A stretch of DNA of 64,000 bases. It comes from Cupidesulfovibrio sp000226255. GTDB taxonomy: Bacteria; Desulfobacterota; Desulfovibrionia; Desulfovibrionales; Desulfovibrionaceae. The DNA is taken from the NCBI RefSeq assembly GCF_003402415.2, contig NZ_AP036014.1, positions 2,356,001 to 2,420,000 of the forward strand, read 5' to 3'. Within the stretch, counting starts at the first letter, position 1; every line of letters starts with the position of its first letter. This document shows positions 8,468-17,645 of the stretch, piece by piece. Under the pieces are notes generated by a model, which saw nothing but the letters and a program-made list of their open reading frames with translations, was not told the DNA's origin and made no database searches. The translations under genes were made by a program, and so were the position numbers.

Positions 8468-9863
8468 CCCTGCGCCCTTCCTGCACCTTGCCCAGCATGC
8501 GTTCGGCCACGCGGCGGGTGCGGTCGTCCATGCCGCCGAGTTCGGCGGCGATGACGCCCTGGCCCACCTCACGTTCCAGGGGGCTGCCGTAGTCGATGAG
8601 GTATTCCAGGAAGGTGGACAGCGCGTTGGGGGCGCACTTTTCCTTGATCAGGCCGGGCTTGGCGAGATCCATGAAGTCCTGCCCGGTGCGGCCCAGCCGG
8701 TAGCAGGCGGTACAGAACGAGGGGATGTAGCCCATGCGCCCGATGTCGGCCACGACCTCGGACAGACTGCGGTGGTCGCCGAGCTGGAACTGGCTGGATT
8801 CGAACTTTTCGGCTTCCGTATAGCCGCCGGGGTTGGTGCGGCTGCCCGCCGATATCTGCGACACGCCAAGGGCCAGGGTGGAGTGACGCACCTCGGCATT
8901 CTCGCGCGTGGACATGATCAGGCCGGTATAGGGCACGGCCAGCCGCAGGATGGCCACCAGCTTGCGGAACTCGTCGTCCGTCACGGCCTGCGGCGGACAG
9001 CTGGCCATCTCGGAACCCACGGCGGGCTCGATGCGCGGCACGCTGATGGTGTGGCAGCCCACGCCGAAACGATCTTCCAGATGCCGGATGTGGCTCATCA
9101 GCGCCAGGGTGTCGAACCGCCAGTCGGCCAGCCCGTACAGCACGCCCAGGCCCACGTCGTCGATGCCCGCGCGCATGGCCCGGTCCATGGCCGAGGCGCG
9201 CCAGTCGAAGTCGCGCTTCAGGCCGCCCACGTGCACGCGGGTGTAGGTGGGCCGGTGGTAGGTTTCCTGGAACAGTTGGTAGGTGCCGATGCCGCGCTCC
9301 TTCAGGCGGGTAAAGTCTTCCACCGTCAGCGGGGCCACATTGACGTTGATGCGCCGGATCTCGCCGCTTTCCTCGTGCACCGAGTACACGGCGTCAATGG
9401 CCTTCAACACGTACTCGAAGCCCTCGCCGGGGTAAGATTCGCCCGCCACCAGCAGCACCCGCTTGTGGCCTTGGCGCACCAGCACGCGGGTTTCCGCGGC
9501 CACCTCGTCCATGGACAGGGCGCGGCGGTCCAGTTCCTTGTTGGTGGCGCGGAACGCACAATACAGACATTCATTGGCGCAAAGGTTGGAGATGTACAGC
9601 GGCGCGAACATGACCAGCCGGTTGCCGTAGATTTCTTCCTTGACCCGGCGGGCGGTATCGAACAGTTCATCGACGAGGCCCGGGCTTTTCACGTGCATCA
9701 GCGCGGCCACGTCTTCGTGGTCCAGCCCTTCCAGTTCGCGGGCCTTGGCCAGCACTTCGCGTATCTTGCCCGCATCTTCTGCGGTGTTGCGGGCCAGCGT
9801 GTCCGCGATGAAGCCGTCGTCAAGCCACGAAACGTCCCTGTCGGCATCCGTTGCCTTGCCCAT
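8454..9863 (-). CDS. hydG: [FeFe] hydrogenase maturase HydG (radical SAM tyrosine lyase)
   Basis: 469-residue radical-SAM enzyme that cleaves tyrosine to p-cresol and supplies the CO and cyanide ligands of the H-cluster. The SAM cluster motif is C95/C99/C102 and the C-terminal auxiliary cluster that builds the Fe(CO)(CN) synthon is C384/C387/C410, so both metal sites are complete. This distinguishes it from the related thiazole enzyme ThiH. A GGAAGGAGC ribosome-binding site precedes the ATG. It follows the small regulator gene by 33 bases and its last codons overlap the start of the lyase gene. Length is the family norm. Confidence 0.96.
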   Translation of the reverse strand: MGKATDADRDVSWLDDGFIADTLARNTAEDAGKIREVLAKARELEGLDHEDVAALMHVKSPGLVDELFDTARRVKEEIYGNRLVMFAPLYISNLCANECLYCAFRATNKELDRRALSMDEVAAETRVLVRQGHKRVLLVAGESYPGEGFEYVLKAIDAVYSVHEESGEIRRINVNVAPLTVEDFTRLKERGIGTYQLFQETYHRPTYTRVHVGGLKRDFDWRASAMDRAMRAGIDDVGLGVLYGLADWRFDTLALMSHIRHLEDRFGVGCHTISVPRIEPAVGSEMASCPPQAVTDDEFRKLVAILRLAVPYTGLIMSTRENAEVRHSTLALGVSQISAGSRTNPGGYTEAEKFESSQFQLGDHRSLSEVVADIGRMGYIPSFCTACYRLGRTGQDFMDLAKPGLIKEKCAPNALSTFLEYLIDYGSPLEREVGQGVIAAELGGMDDRTRRVAERMLGKVQEGRRDVFC

Positions 9864-9896
9864 GGTCCTGCTCCTTCCACGGTATGGCGGCGCGGC

Positions 9897-10166
9897 TCAT
9901 GCCGCGTCGGTAAGCAGAAGCGTCTTGATGCGCACGCCGGGGATGGCCCCCAGCCTGCCCGTCATCGCCCCCAGTTCGTCGGTGGTGCCGTCCACGATCA
10001 GCGAAATGACGCCCACTCCGCGCTCGCGGTACGGCACCCCCATGCGTCCGATGACCAGAGAACCGAACTCGCTGATCACGGCATTGACCTTGTCCGCGCA
10101 GGCCTCGCGGTTGCTGACCAGCAGCGCCACCACGCCCACGCGCTTGCACTGTCCGTTTGCTTGCAT
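9897..10166 (-). CDS. TM1266-type iron-only hydrogenase system putative regulator (ACT-like)
   Basis: 89-residue protein of the TM1266 family, a small ACT/ferredoxin-like fold usually encoded beside hydEFG. The sequence has the expected pattern: a first strand VGVVALLV, an Asn/Arg helix start, EFGSLVIGRMGVPYRERGVGVISLIVDG, and a closing GVRIKTLLL strand. NikR's C-terminal domain is a structural relative, so metal or ligand sensing is possible, but there is no DNA-binding segment. First gene of the hydrogenase cluster, 33 bases before hydG. The start at 10166 has GGGGAGG about 10 bases upstream; an in-frame extension further upstream has no family resemblance. Its function is not established. 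Confidence 0.8.
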   Translation of the reverse strand: MQANGQCKRVGVVALLVSNREACADKVNAVISEFGSLVIGRMGVPYRERGVGVISLIVDGTTDELGAMTGRLGAIPGVRIKTLLLTDAA

Positions 10167-10781
10167 CCCCGACCTGCCTCCCCGACTTCGCCGGTCTCGC
10201 CATCCACCCGCCAGCCGTATGGCATGGGTCGGGATGCGGCGCACGACGCACCGGATGGCGTCCACTCGCCACGCGGGTTGCCCTACACTCGGCAGTCTCG
10301 CCACATTCGCGAGCCTGCACGCGAAGTCGCCATTTCCGCCGCACGGCACCGTGCGCCGCACTTCACGACCTGCGTGTTATGTTTTTTATTGCGATTACTC
10401 TCATGTGTTACTCGTGTCAATTTCGTGCTACATATTTATTGCACACCACCAATCCTGAAAATAGATTTCATCAATGGCAATGCCCCAGATTGTTCCACCA
10501 AACAATACAAGCCGCCTTGGCAATGCTGCATCCTACACCCGACGCCACTGGCCCATGACGCACACGTTGTCCCCCCCTGCACACCAGCTTGTCGCCACCT
10601 TGCCCCCGGCATGCCGGGGAACACCCCAGCCATGGGGATTGCAACCTCAAGCTTTTCGTGTTTGCGCCGATAGGACGTGCAACGAAGCATACCCAGGACG
10701 CGCCCGGCCATGTTCGGCCACCGCGCGCCACGGCATGCGGCGCGCGGCCCGATGCCGTGCGCAGACCATCGGAGGCGACCC
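10167..10781. other. Divergent intergenic region between hydrogenase cluster and FlgO-like operon
   Basis: About 600 bases with no convincing gene. It separates two divergently transcribed operons. The stretch ~10375-10500 is AT-rich in contrast with its ~65% GC surroundings and is where the promoters for both directions would be expected. Apart from the candidate minus-strand promoter and the short palindrome at 10341-10354, nothing further was recognised. Confidence 0.6.
10392..10420 (-). promoter_or_regulatory. Candidate promoter of the hydrogenase cluster
   Basis: On the minus strand TTGACA (10415-10420) is followed after 17 bases by TAATCG (10392-10397). The -35 element is perfect but the -10 is weak. 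It lies in an AT-rich island unusual for this genome, about 225 bases before the first gene of the cluster. Between it and the gene is an inverted repeat GCACGG-CA-CCGTGC at 10341-10354 that could be an operator. Confidence 0.35.
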
Positions 10782-11732
10782 ATGTCCCGTGAATCCCGCG
10801 TACCCCGCGAGCCACATATTCCGCAGAAGGCCCCGGGCAAGGGGCAGGGCAAAACGGTGCGCGCGGGCGTTGCGGCGCTGGCGCGCACGGGTCCCGTCCT
10901 CACCGGGCTGATCCTGACCGGGCTTGCCCTGGCCGCCCAGCCCCTGCTGCCCCCCGGCGGCACGCCTGCCGGGGCGGAAATGCGCCAGTCGCAGGCCGCC
11001 CCGCCGCAGCCCGCGTCCATGGCGCCGCAACCGCCGCGCCTTGGCGCGGACCCCGGCGCGCCGCTGGTGGCCAAGGAATCGGGCGAGGCCAACGTGAACG
11101 GGCAGACCATGCCCCTCTCCACGGTGGTCACCCACGACAACGGCTTCATGGTGCCCGACAACCAGGGCGGCATGTTCTGGAGCAAGGGCGTGCCGCGCCC
11201 CCAGGCGGACCCCAACTACATGGAGGCCCGCGAGCTGAAGCTGAAGGTGCGCGAACTGGTGGACCAACTGCTGGCCACGGTGCCCAACGACGCGCTGATG
11301 GGCTACATCGCCCTGCCCACATCGTTCGTGAACCAGGACGACTTCGACGAATCGTCGTCGCTGGGGCGGTACATTGCCGAGCAGCTGTTCTACGAATTCA
11401 ACCAGCGCGGCTTTCCGGTGCGCGAATACCGCCTGCCCGGCACCCTGCGCCCGCGCGAGGGCGAAGGCGAATTCCTGCTCTCGCGCAACGTCGGCGTGCT
11501 GCCCGCGCGCGAAGGGTGGGCCGTGTTCGTGGCGGGCACCTATTACCGCGACAAGTACAGCGTGTTCATCAACGCCCGGCTGATCCGCGCGGCGGACGGC
11601 CTGGTGCTGCGCACGGCGGAACTGGTCATGCCCGCCAACGGCCTGTTGGGCCGCATGCTGGCCAATACCGGTCGCAAGCTGATGGGCGGCTCCATGAACA
11701 TCGGCGATTTCGACCGGACCACCCGGAAATAG
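10782..11732 (+). CDS. FlgO-domain envelope protein (large)
   Basis: 316-residue protein. A basic N-terminus and one hydrophobic segment (about residues 28-50) form a signal anchor or signal peptide, then a Pro/Ala/Gln-rich linker, then a FlgO-like domain from about residue 145: a block beginning SLGRYIAEQLFYEFNQRG, then EGEFLLSRNVGVLPAREG, FVAGTYY, NARLIRAADGLVL and a final GRMLANTGRK helix. FlgO was described in Vibrio as an outer-membrane protein needed for flagellar stability; here no flagellar genes are adjacent, so the role is open. GGAGG lies 6 bases before the chosen ATG; the frame runs farther upstream without a better start. First gene of a three-gene operon. Confidence 0.72.
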   Translation: MSRESRVPREPHIPQKAPGKGQGKTVRAGVAALARTGPVLTGLILTGLALAAQPLLPPGGTPAGAEMRQSQAAPPQPASMAPQPPRLGADPGAPLVAKESGEANVNGQTMPLSTVVTHDNGFMVPDNQGGMFWSKGVPRPQADPNYMEARELKLKVRELVDQLLATVPNDALMGYIALPTSFVNQDDFDESSSLGRYIAEQLFYEFNQRGFPVREYRLPGTLRPREGEGEFLLSRNVGVLPAREGWAVFVAGTYYRDKYSVFINARLIRAADGLVLRTAELVMPANGLLGRMLANTGRKLMGGSMNIGDFDRTTRK

Positions 11733-11749
11733 CCGCGAGGACCCAGACC

Positions 11750-12016
11750 ATGCGCACCCCCGCCATTCTTCTGCTGCTGGCCTGCCTTGCCCTGCCCGCC
11801 CTTGCGGGGTGCGGCAAGCAGGTGGCCTCCGTCCCCGAAAGCGACGAGGCGCTGCACAACTGGCACCAGGGCCGCACCTACCAGGCCCAGGGCCGCTATG
11901 AACTGGCCCGCGAACACTACCTGCTGGCCCTGGCCGCCGCGCGCTCCGACGACGTGCGCGACGTGCTGGCCCGCGAAGTGGACGTGGTGGACCGCCAGAT
12001 AAAGACGCTGCGCTGA
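11750..12016 (+). CDS. Small lipoprotein with a TPR-like motif
   Basis: 88-residue predicted lipoprotein. The signal peptide MRTPAILLLLACLALPALAGC ends in a lipobox LAGC with the modified Cys at 21. The mature part contains one TPR-like helix pair (HNWHQGRTYQAQGRYELAREHYLLALAA), a pattern used for protein-protein contact, and ends in a charged helix. It lies 17 bases after the first FlgO-like gene and 23 bases before the second, so the three are likely co-transcribed and may form one outer-membrane complex, in the way FlgO works with the lipoprotein FlgP in Vibrio. The protein is not related to FlgP by anything visible. Confidence 0.75.
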   Translation: MRTPAILLLLACLALPALAGCGKQVASVPESDEALHNWHQGRTYQAQGRYELAREHYLLALAAARSDDVRDVLAREVDVVDRQIKTLR

Positions 12017-12039
12017 CGCGGCGATTTCGGGAGAACCCC

Positions 12040-12615
12040 ATGAAACGCATACTCGCCCTGCTCGTGCTGACCATAGGCCTGCTGCTGCCCCTGGCGGCGG
12101 CCGCCGCCAGCGTGCCCGAGGCCGCCGACGCCATGGCCTCGGCCATGGACGCACAGATGGCCCGCAAACTGGGGCAGGACGCCCCGCCCGCCAAGGGCAT
12201 CAGCATCATGGTCACCACCCCGGTGGACCTTGGCGACCTGGAAGGGGCCAACCCGCTGTCCCGCCAGATGGCGGAGGAAATGGCCCGCTGGTTCGTGCAG
12301 TCGGGCTACCGGGTGCAGGAAATCCGCAAGGGGCGCACCATCCTGTTCCAGCCGGAGACGGGCGAACTGCTGCTGACCCGCAAGGCGGAACTGCTGGGCA
12401 CCCAGAACGTTTCCAGCGTGGCCATTCTGGCGGGCACCTACACCATCACGCCGAAGTCGGTGCGCTTCAACATGCGGCTCATCCACACCCCCACCAACGA
12501 GGTGCTGGCCATGGGCACGGCCACGGTGCCGGTTTCCGAGGAACTGCGCCCGCTACTGGTGGACGCCTCGCGCAACCGGACCATCCAGCCCAGCGTGGGC
12601 ACCAGCCTGCGCTGA
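12040..12615 (+). CDS. FlgO-domain envelope protein (small)
   Basis: 191-residue secreted protein with a cleavable signal peptide (about residues 1-23, ending AAAAA-S). The mature region is a second, compact FlgO-like domain: GISIMVTTPVDLGDLEGANPLS, then RQMAEEMARWFVQSGYRVQEIRKG, GELLLTRKAELL, VAILAGTYT, NMRLIHTPTNEVLA and a conserved loss of the C-terminal helix. It has the same strand-helix order as the 316-residue protein two genes upstream, so the pair probably arose by duplication. A strong terminator hairpin follows 76 bases later. Periplasmic or outer-membrane location is inferred. Confidence 0.75.
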   Translation: MKRILALLVLTIGLLLPLAAAAASVPEAADAMASAMDAQMARKLGQDAPPAKGISIMVTTPVDLGDLEGANPLSRQMAEEMARWFVQSGYRVQEIRKGRTILFQPETGELLLTRKAELLGTQNVSSVAILAGTYTITPKSVRFNMRLIHTPTNEVLAMGTATVPVSEELRPLLVDASRNRTIQPSVGTSLR

Positions 12616-12691
12616 CCCCCTCCCAAGATTCCGACGCCCCGCCCCTCGCGCCAGGGGGGCCAGGGCCCGGGCACCACGCCCAGGATACGGA

Positions 12692-12722
12692 CCGCCCCGT
12701 CCTGCCGTTCAGGACGGGGCGG
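12692..12722 (+). terminator. Terminator of the FlgO-like operon
   Basis: Perfect 13-bp stem (12692-12704 with 12710-12722) and a 5-base loop, followed by a short TATTTT run. It is the first hairpin after the second FlgO-like gene. Confidence 0.7.
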
Positions 12723-12778
12723 CACCTATTTTGGCGTACAGGAATTTCCCCCTTTCCTGCGTCACCCCGCAAACAAAG

Positions 12779-12808
12779 AACCCCCGTCGCGTTTCCGCAA
12801 CGGGGGTT
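12779..12808. terminator. Second hairpin in the FlgO/lon convergent gap
   Basis: Nine-base arms AACCCCCGT / ACGGGGGTT around a 12-base loop. The arms begin with AA and end with TT, so it could back up termination in either direction between the FlgO-like operon and lon. Confidence 0.45.
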
Positions 12809-12845
12809 CACCGGACCAATCAAAAAATTTGGGGGGGAGGGGTCC

Positions 12846-12880
12846 GGGGAGGGAGACCCTTTTCAAAGGGTCCCCTCCCC
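12846..12880 (-). terminator. Terminator of lon
   Basis: Long G/C-rich hairpin with inner AAAGGG/CCCTTT pairing, 23 bases after the lon stop. On the lon strand it is followed about 16 bases on by AAATTTTTT; the C-rich stretch between can pair alternatively with the G-rich arm and move the stem right up to the U-tract. Confidence 0.7.
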
Positions 12881-12902
12881 GTCACTCTCACATTCATTTT
12901 GT

Positions 12903-15365
12903 CTAGTGCGCGGTGGATACGGGCGGGGTCACGTCGCAGCCAGCGCCTTCGCGCAGGGTGCGGAACAGCGGCAGGCCTTCGTCGGCGCGGCCGGAGAAGA
13001 TGGCTTCGGCCTCGCTTTCCAGGGCCAGGGGCAGCACTTCGTCCACGTGGTCCACGAAGGTGATGGTGAGGTCCTTCAGGATTTCGTCGGGAACGTCCTT
13101 GAGGTCCTTTTTGTTGTCGCGCGGCACGAGCACCTTGGTGATCAGGCCCCGGTGGGCGGCCAGCAGCTTCTCGCGCAGGCCGCCGATGGGCAGCACGCGG
13201 CCTCGCAGGGTGATCTCGCCGGTCATGGCCACGTCGTTGCGCACGGGCACGCCCAGCAGCGCCGAGACCAGCGAAGTGGCCAGGGTGATGCCGGCCGAGG
13301 GGCCATCCTTGGGGGTGGCCCCTTCGGGCACGTGCACGTGGATGTCGATGTCCTTGTGGAAGTCGCTGCGCAGGCCGAACATGTTGGACCGCGAACGTAC
13401 GTAGGACAGGGCGGCCTTGGCCGATTCGGTCATGACCTCGCCGAGCTTGCCGGTGATGACCACCTTGCCCGTGCCGGGCATGAGGGCGGTTTCCACCATC
13501 AGCAGTTCGCCGCCAAGCTCGGTCCAGGCAAGGCCGGTGGTCACGCCCACCTGCGGGTTGGCCTCGCGCTCGCCGTAGCGGAACTTCTTCACGCCCAGGA
13601 ACTGGGGCAGGTTCTGCCGGGTGACGGTGACCGTCTTGTCCAGATCGTCGGCCTCGACGATCTGCATGGCCACCTTGCGGCACACCCCGGCCAGTTCGCG
13701 CTCGAGGTTACGCACCCCCGCCTCGCGGGTGTAGGTGCGGATCATCTCCAGCACGGCGTTGTCCGACATCTTCACGTTCTCGGGCTTGATGCCGTGCGCC
13801 TCGATCTGCTTGGGCAGCAGGAATTCGCGCGCGATGCGGCGCTTCTCCGTCTCGAGGTAGCCGGGCAGCCGGATGATCTCCATGCGGTCCTGCAACGGCA
13901 GCGGGATGGAGTGCAGGCTGTTGGCCGTGGTGATGAAGAACACCTGCGACAGGTCGTAGTCCATGTCCAGGTAGTGGTCGTTGAAGGTGTTGTTCTGCTC
14001 GGGGTCCAGCACTTCCAGCAGGGCGGCGGAAGGGTCGCCCCGGAAGTCCATGCTCATCTTGTCGATTTCGTCCAGGCAGAACAGCGGGTTGTTGAACTTC
14101 ACCCGTTTCAGCGACTGGATGATCTTGCCGGGCAGCGCGCCCACGTAGGTACGCCGATGGCCGCGGATTTCGGCCTCGTCGCGCACGCCGCCAAGGGAAA
14201 GGCGCACGAACTCGCGGCCGGTGGCCTTGGCCACGGACTTGGCCAGCGAGGTCTTGCCCACGCCGGGGGGGCCGACCAGGCACAGGATGGGGCCCTTCAG
14301 GCGGTTCACCAGCTTCTGGACGGCCAGATACTCTAGGATGCGCTCCTTGGGCTTTTCCAGGCCGTAGTGGTCGGCGTCGAGAACCGTGCGGGCCTTCTCG
14401 ATGTCGATCTCGGTTTCCTTCAGGGTGTTCCACGGCAGGTCGAGAATCCAGTCCACGTAGTTGCGCACCACGGTGTACTCGGCGGACGAGGGCGGCATCT
14501 GGCGCAGCTTCTTCATCTCGCGCAGGGCCTTCTCGCGCGCCTCGTCGGGCATGTTCTTCTCGGCCAGGCGCTGTTCAAGCTCGTTGACCTCGGCCTGCGG
14601 GTCTTCCTCGCGGCCCATCTCCTTGTGGATGGCCTTGATCTGCTCGTTCAGGTAGTACTCGCGCTGGTTGCGCTCCATCTGGTTCTTGACGCGGTTCTTG
14701 ATGCGCTTTTCCATGGACGAGATGGCGATCTCGCCCTGAAGCAGCTCGTACACCTTTTCAAGGCGCACAACCGGGTCTTCCAGTTCCAGCACTTCCTGCT
14801 TCTTGCGGTAGTCCACCTTCAGGTGGGGCATCACCGCGTCGGCCAGGCGGCCCGCCGTGTTGATGGCGGTGATGGCCAGCAGGGTTTCCTGCGCCAGCTT
14901 CTTGTTGATCTTGCTGTATTCCTCCAGCGCCTCTTGCGTCGCGCGCACGAGGGCCTCGGATTCCGCGGTCAGGGCGTCGGATTCGCGCAGGGGCAGGATG
15001 GAGGCGCGGGGAAAGTCGCCCTCGCCCTCTTCACCCAGCCCTTCCCAGCGGGCGCGATACAGCCCCTCGAACAGCACCTTGATGGTGCCGTCGGGCAGGC
15101 GCAGCAGTTGCAGTATCTTGCTGACGGTGCCGACCTCGAACAGGTCTTCGCCGCCGGGCTTCTCCACTTCGGGCTCGCGCTGGGCCACCAGGAATATCTT
15201 CTTGCCGTAATCGGAGATGGCGTTCTCGATGGCCCGGATGGACGCCTCGCGCCCCACGAACAGGGGCACGATGGAGCGCGGGAACATCACCACCTCGCGC
15301 AGCGACATCAGCGGCAGGTCCAGAACGGGACGGGCCTTTTCGCCATCAACGTCGAAATCGCTCAT
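12903..15365 (-). CDS. lon: ATP-dependent protease Lon
   Basis: 820-residue LonA protease, a cytoplasmic hexamer that degrades misfolded and regulatory proteins. The N-terminal substrate-binding domain starts LPLMSLREVVMFPRSIVPLFVGR; the AAA+ module has Walker A GPPGVGKTS and Walker B CLDEIDK; the C-terminal protease domain has the catalytic dyad Ser690 in PKDGPSAG and Lys733 in GGLREK. GGAGGAATGA immediately precedes the ATG. It is the last gene of a same-strand block tig-clpP-clpX-lon, with a 253-base gap from clpX, so it may have its own promoter. Length is normal for LonA. Confidence 0.97.
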   Translation of the reverse strand: MSDFDVDGEKARPVLDLPLMSLREVVMFPRSIVPLFVGREASIRAIENAISDYGKKIFLVAQREPEVEKPGGEDLFEVGTVSKILQLLRLPDGTIKVLFEGLYRARWEGLGEEGEGDFPRASILPLRESDALTAESEALVRATQEALEEYSKINKKLAQETLLAITAINTAGRLADAVMPHLKVDYRKKQEVLELEDPVVRLEKVYELLQGEIAISSMEKRIKNRVKNQMERNQREYYLNEQIKAIHKEMGREEDPQAEVNELEQRLAEKNMPDEAREKALREMKKLRQMPPSSAEYTVVRNYVDWILDLPWNTLKETEIDIEKARTVLDADHYGLEKPKERILEYLAVQKLVNRLKGPILCLVGPPGVGKTSLAKSVAKATGREFVRLSLGGVRDEAEIRGHRRTYVGALPGKIIQSLKRVKFNNPLFCLDEIDKMSMDFRGDPSAALLEVLDPEQNNTFNDHYLDMDYDLSQVFFITTANSLHSIPLPLQDRMEIIRLPGYLETEKRRIAREFLLPKQIEAHGIKPENVKMSDNAVLEMIRTYTREAGVRNLERELAGVCRKVAMQIVEADDLDKTVTVTRQNLPQFLGVKKFRYGEREANPQVGVTTGLAWTELGGELLMVETALMPGTGKVVITGKLGEVMTESAKAALSYVRSRSNMFGLRSDFHKDIDIHVHVPEGATPKDGPSAGITLATSLVSALLGVPVRNDVAMTGEITLRGRVLPIGGLREKLLAAHRGLITKVLVPRDNKKDLKDVPDEILKDLTITFVDHVDEVLPLALESEAEAIFSGRADEGLPLFRTLREGAGCDVTPPVSTAH

Positions 15366-15618
15366 TCATTCCTCCAGAACGGCGGCGGGGCCGCCGGGTG
15401 CCCGCGCGCCGGAAGGGGGCGCGGGAGCCCCGCGTGCGAGACGGGGCACAATGCACACAAACTAGTGTCCCGATTCCCGTTGTCAACGCCAGCCAGGCAG
15501 CCCTGCGGGGCACCGGAAGGCACGGGGCGGCTGCGGGGGCCCCGGCGGGGCCGCGCCCGCAGGGTGCGCGGGACGAAACCATGCGGCGCGGCCCTTGCGG
15601 ACCGCGCCGTTGCAGTGA

Positions 15619-16872
15619 CTAGGAACCGGTCTTGGCTTCGGTGTGATAGATCATCACCGGTTCGCGGCTTTTCTCCACCACGGCACGGTTGATGACGCAC
15701 TCCTTGATGTCCTGCTGCGAGGGCAGCTTGTACATGATGTCGAGCATCACCGATTCCATGACGTTGCGCAGGCCGCGCGCGCCGGTCTTGCGCTCGATGG
15801 CCTGGGTGGCGATGCTCTTGAGCGCGTTGGAGGTGAAGCGCAGGTTCACCTTGTCCAGCTCGAACAGCTTCTGGTACTGGCGCACCAGGGCGTTCTTGGG
15901 CTCGGTGAGGATGCGCACCAGGTCGTCCTCGCTCAGTTCCTCCACGTGGGTGACCACGGGGATGCGGCCCACGAATTCGGGAATCAGGCCGAACTTGACC
16001 AGATCGTTCGGATGCACCTGGCCCAGCAGTTCGCCGAAGGGCAGGTCCTTGCGGCTGGCCACCTTGGCACCGAAGCCCATGGCCCCGCCGCCAATGCGCT
16101 GCTCGATGAGCTTGTCGAGGCCGATGAACGCCCCGCCGAGGATGAACAGGATGTTCGAGGTGTCCATCCTGATGAATTCCTGCTGCGGGTGCTTGCGCCC
16201 GCCCTTGGGCGGGATGTTGGCCTCGGTGCCTTCGATGATCTTCAGCAGGGCCTGCTGCACCCCCTCGCCCGACACGTCGCGGGTGATGGAGGGGCCGTCG
16301 CCCTTGCGGGAGATCTTGTCGATTTCATCGATGTAGATGATGCCCTTGGACGCCGCCTCGATGTCGTAGTCGGCGTTCTGGAGCAGCTGGACGAGGATGT
16401 TCTCCACGTCTTCGCCCACGTAGCCGGCTTCGGTCAGGGTGGTGGCGTCGGCGATGGCGAAGGGCACCTTCAGCACGCGGGCCAAGGTTTTCGCCAGCAG
16501 GGTCTTGCCGCTGCCGGAGGGGCCGATGAGCAGGATGTTGCTCTTTTCCAGCTCCACCTCGCCGCCCAGGGCGTCGGCAAAGAAGACCCGCTTGTAGTGG
16601 TTGTGCACCGCCACGGACAGGATCTTCTTGGCCTGGTGCTGGCCGATCACGTATTCGTCGAGTTTGGCCTTGATCTCGGCGGGGGTCAGCAGCTTGCCGT
16701 CCTCCACCGTCTCGGTGATGTGCTCCTGCGCGATGATCTCGTTGCACAGCGAGACGCATTCGTCGCAGATGTAGACGCCGGGCCCGGCAATGAGGCGCTG
16801 CACGGCGTCCTGCCCCTTGCCGCAGAAGGAACAACGCAGCTCGCGTTCCGAGCCGCCCTTGGTATTGGCCAT
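15619..16872 (-). CDS. clpX: ATP-dependent Clp protease ATP-binding subunit ClpX
   Basis: 417-residue AAA+ unfoldase that feeds substrates to ClpP. The N-terminal zinc-binding domain has four cysteines C14/C17/C36/C39. The AAA+ core has Walker A GPSGSGKT, Walker B IYIDEIDKI and the pore-loop/sensor motifs. The ClpP-docking loop reads MGFGA where most species have IGFGA, a conservative change. The start is taken at the family N-terminus MANTKGG; the frame runs 41 codons further upstream through the end of clpP. It begins 7 bases after the clpP stop, so clpP and clpX are one operon. Confidence 0.97.
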   Translation of the reverse strand: MANTKGGSERELRCSFCGKGQDAVQRLIAGPGVYICDECVSLCNEIIAQEHITETVEDGKLLTPAEIKAKLDEYVIGQHQAKKILSVAVHNHYKRVFFADALGGEVELEKSNILLIGPSGSGKTLLAKTLARVLKVPFAIADATTLTEAGYVGEDVENILVQLLQNADYDIEAASKGIIYIDEIDKISRKGDGPSITRDVSGEGVQQALLKIIEGTEANIPPKGGRKHPQQEFIRMDTSNILFILGGAFIGLDKLIEQRIGGGAMGFGAKVASRKDLPFGELLGQVHPNDLVKFGLIPEFVGRIPVVTHVEELSEDDLVRILTEPKNALVRQYQKLFELDKVNLRFTSNALKSIATQAIERKTGARGLRNVMESVMLDIMYKLPSQQDIKECVINRAVVEKSREPVMIYHTEAKTGS

Positions 16873-16879
16873 GATGTAC

Positions 16880-17485
<606 letters not shown>

Positions 17486-17645
17486 GTGCCTCTCCTGCGT
17501 GTGCGGCCGTGTGCGATGGTGATGCGCGCGGCGCCGGGGTGCCCCGGCCGGTGAAGGGTGCGCGTCCGCCGGTATTCCGGGGACTGCCGGGACTGCCGGG
17601 AAACGCGGCGGCATGATGGCCGCGCCCCCGGCGCGCCGTCCGTGC

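Noticed and set aside
4477..10673. Very long open frames on the plus strand (484, 597 and 785 codons) opposite hydF, hydE, aspA and hydG
   Set aside because: They are antisense to genes with clear families, are rich in His/Gly/Arg/Ala, lack any recognised domain, and arise from high-GC codon bias.
15585..15608. GGCGCGG/CCGCGCC hairpin as clpX terminator
   Set aside because: Only seven pairs and no U-tract on the clpX strand; not strong enough to list.
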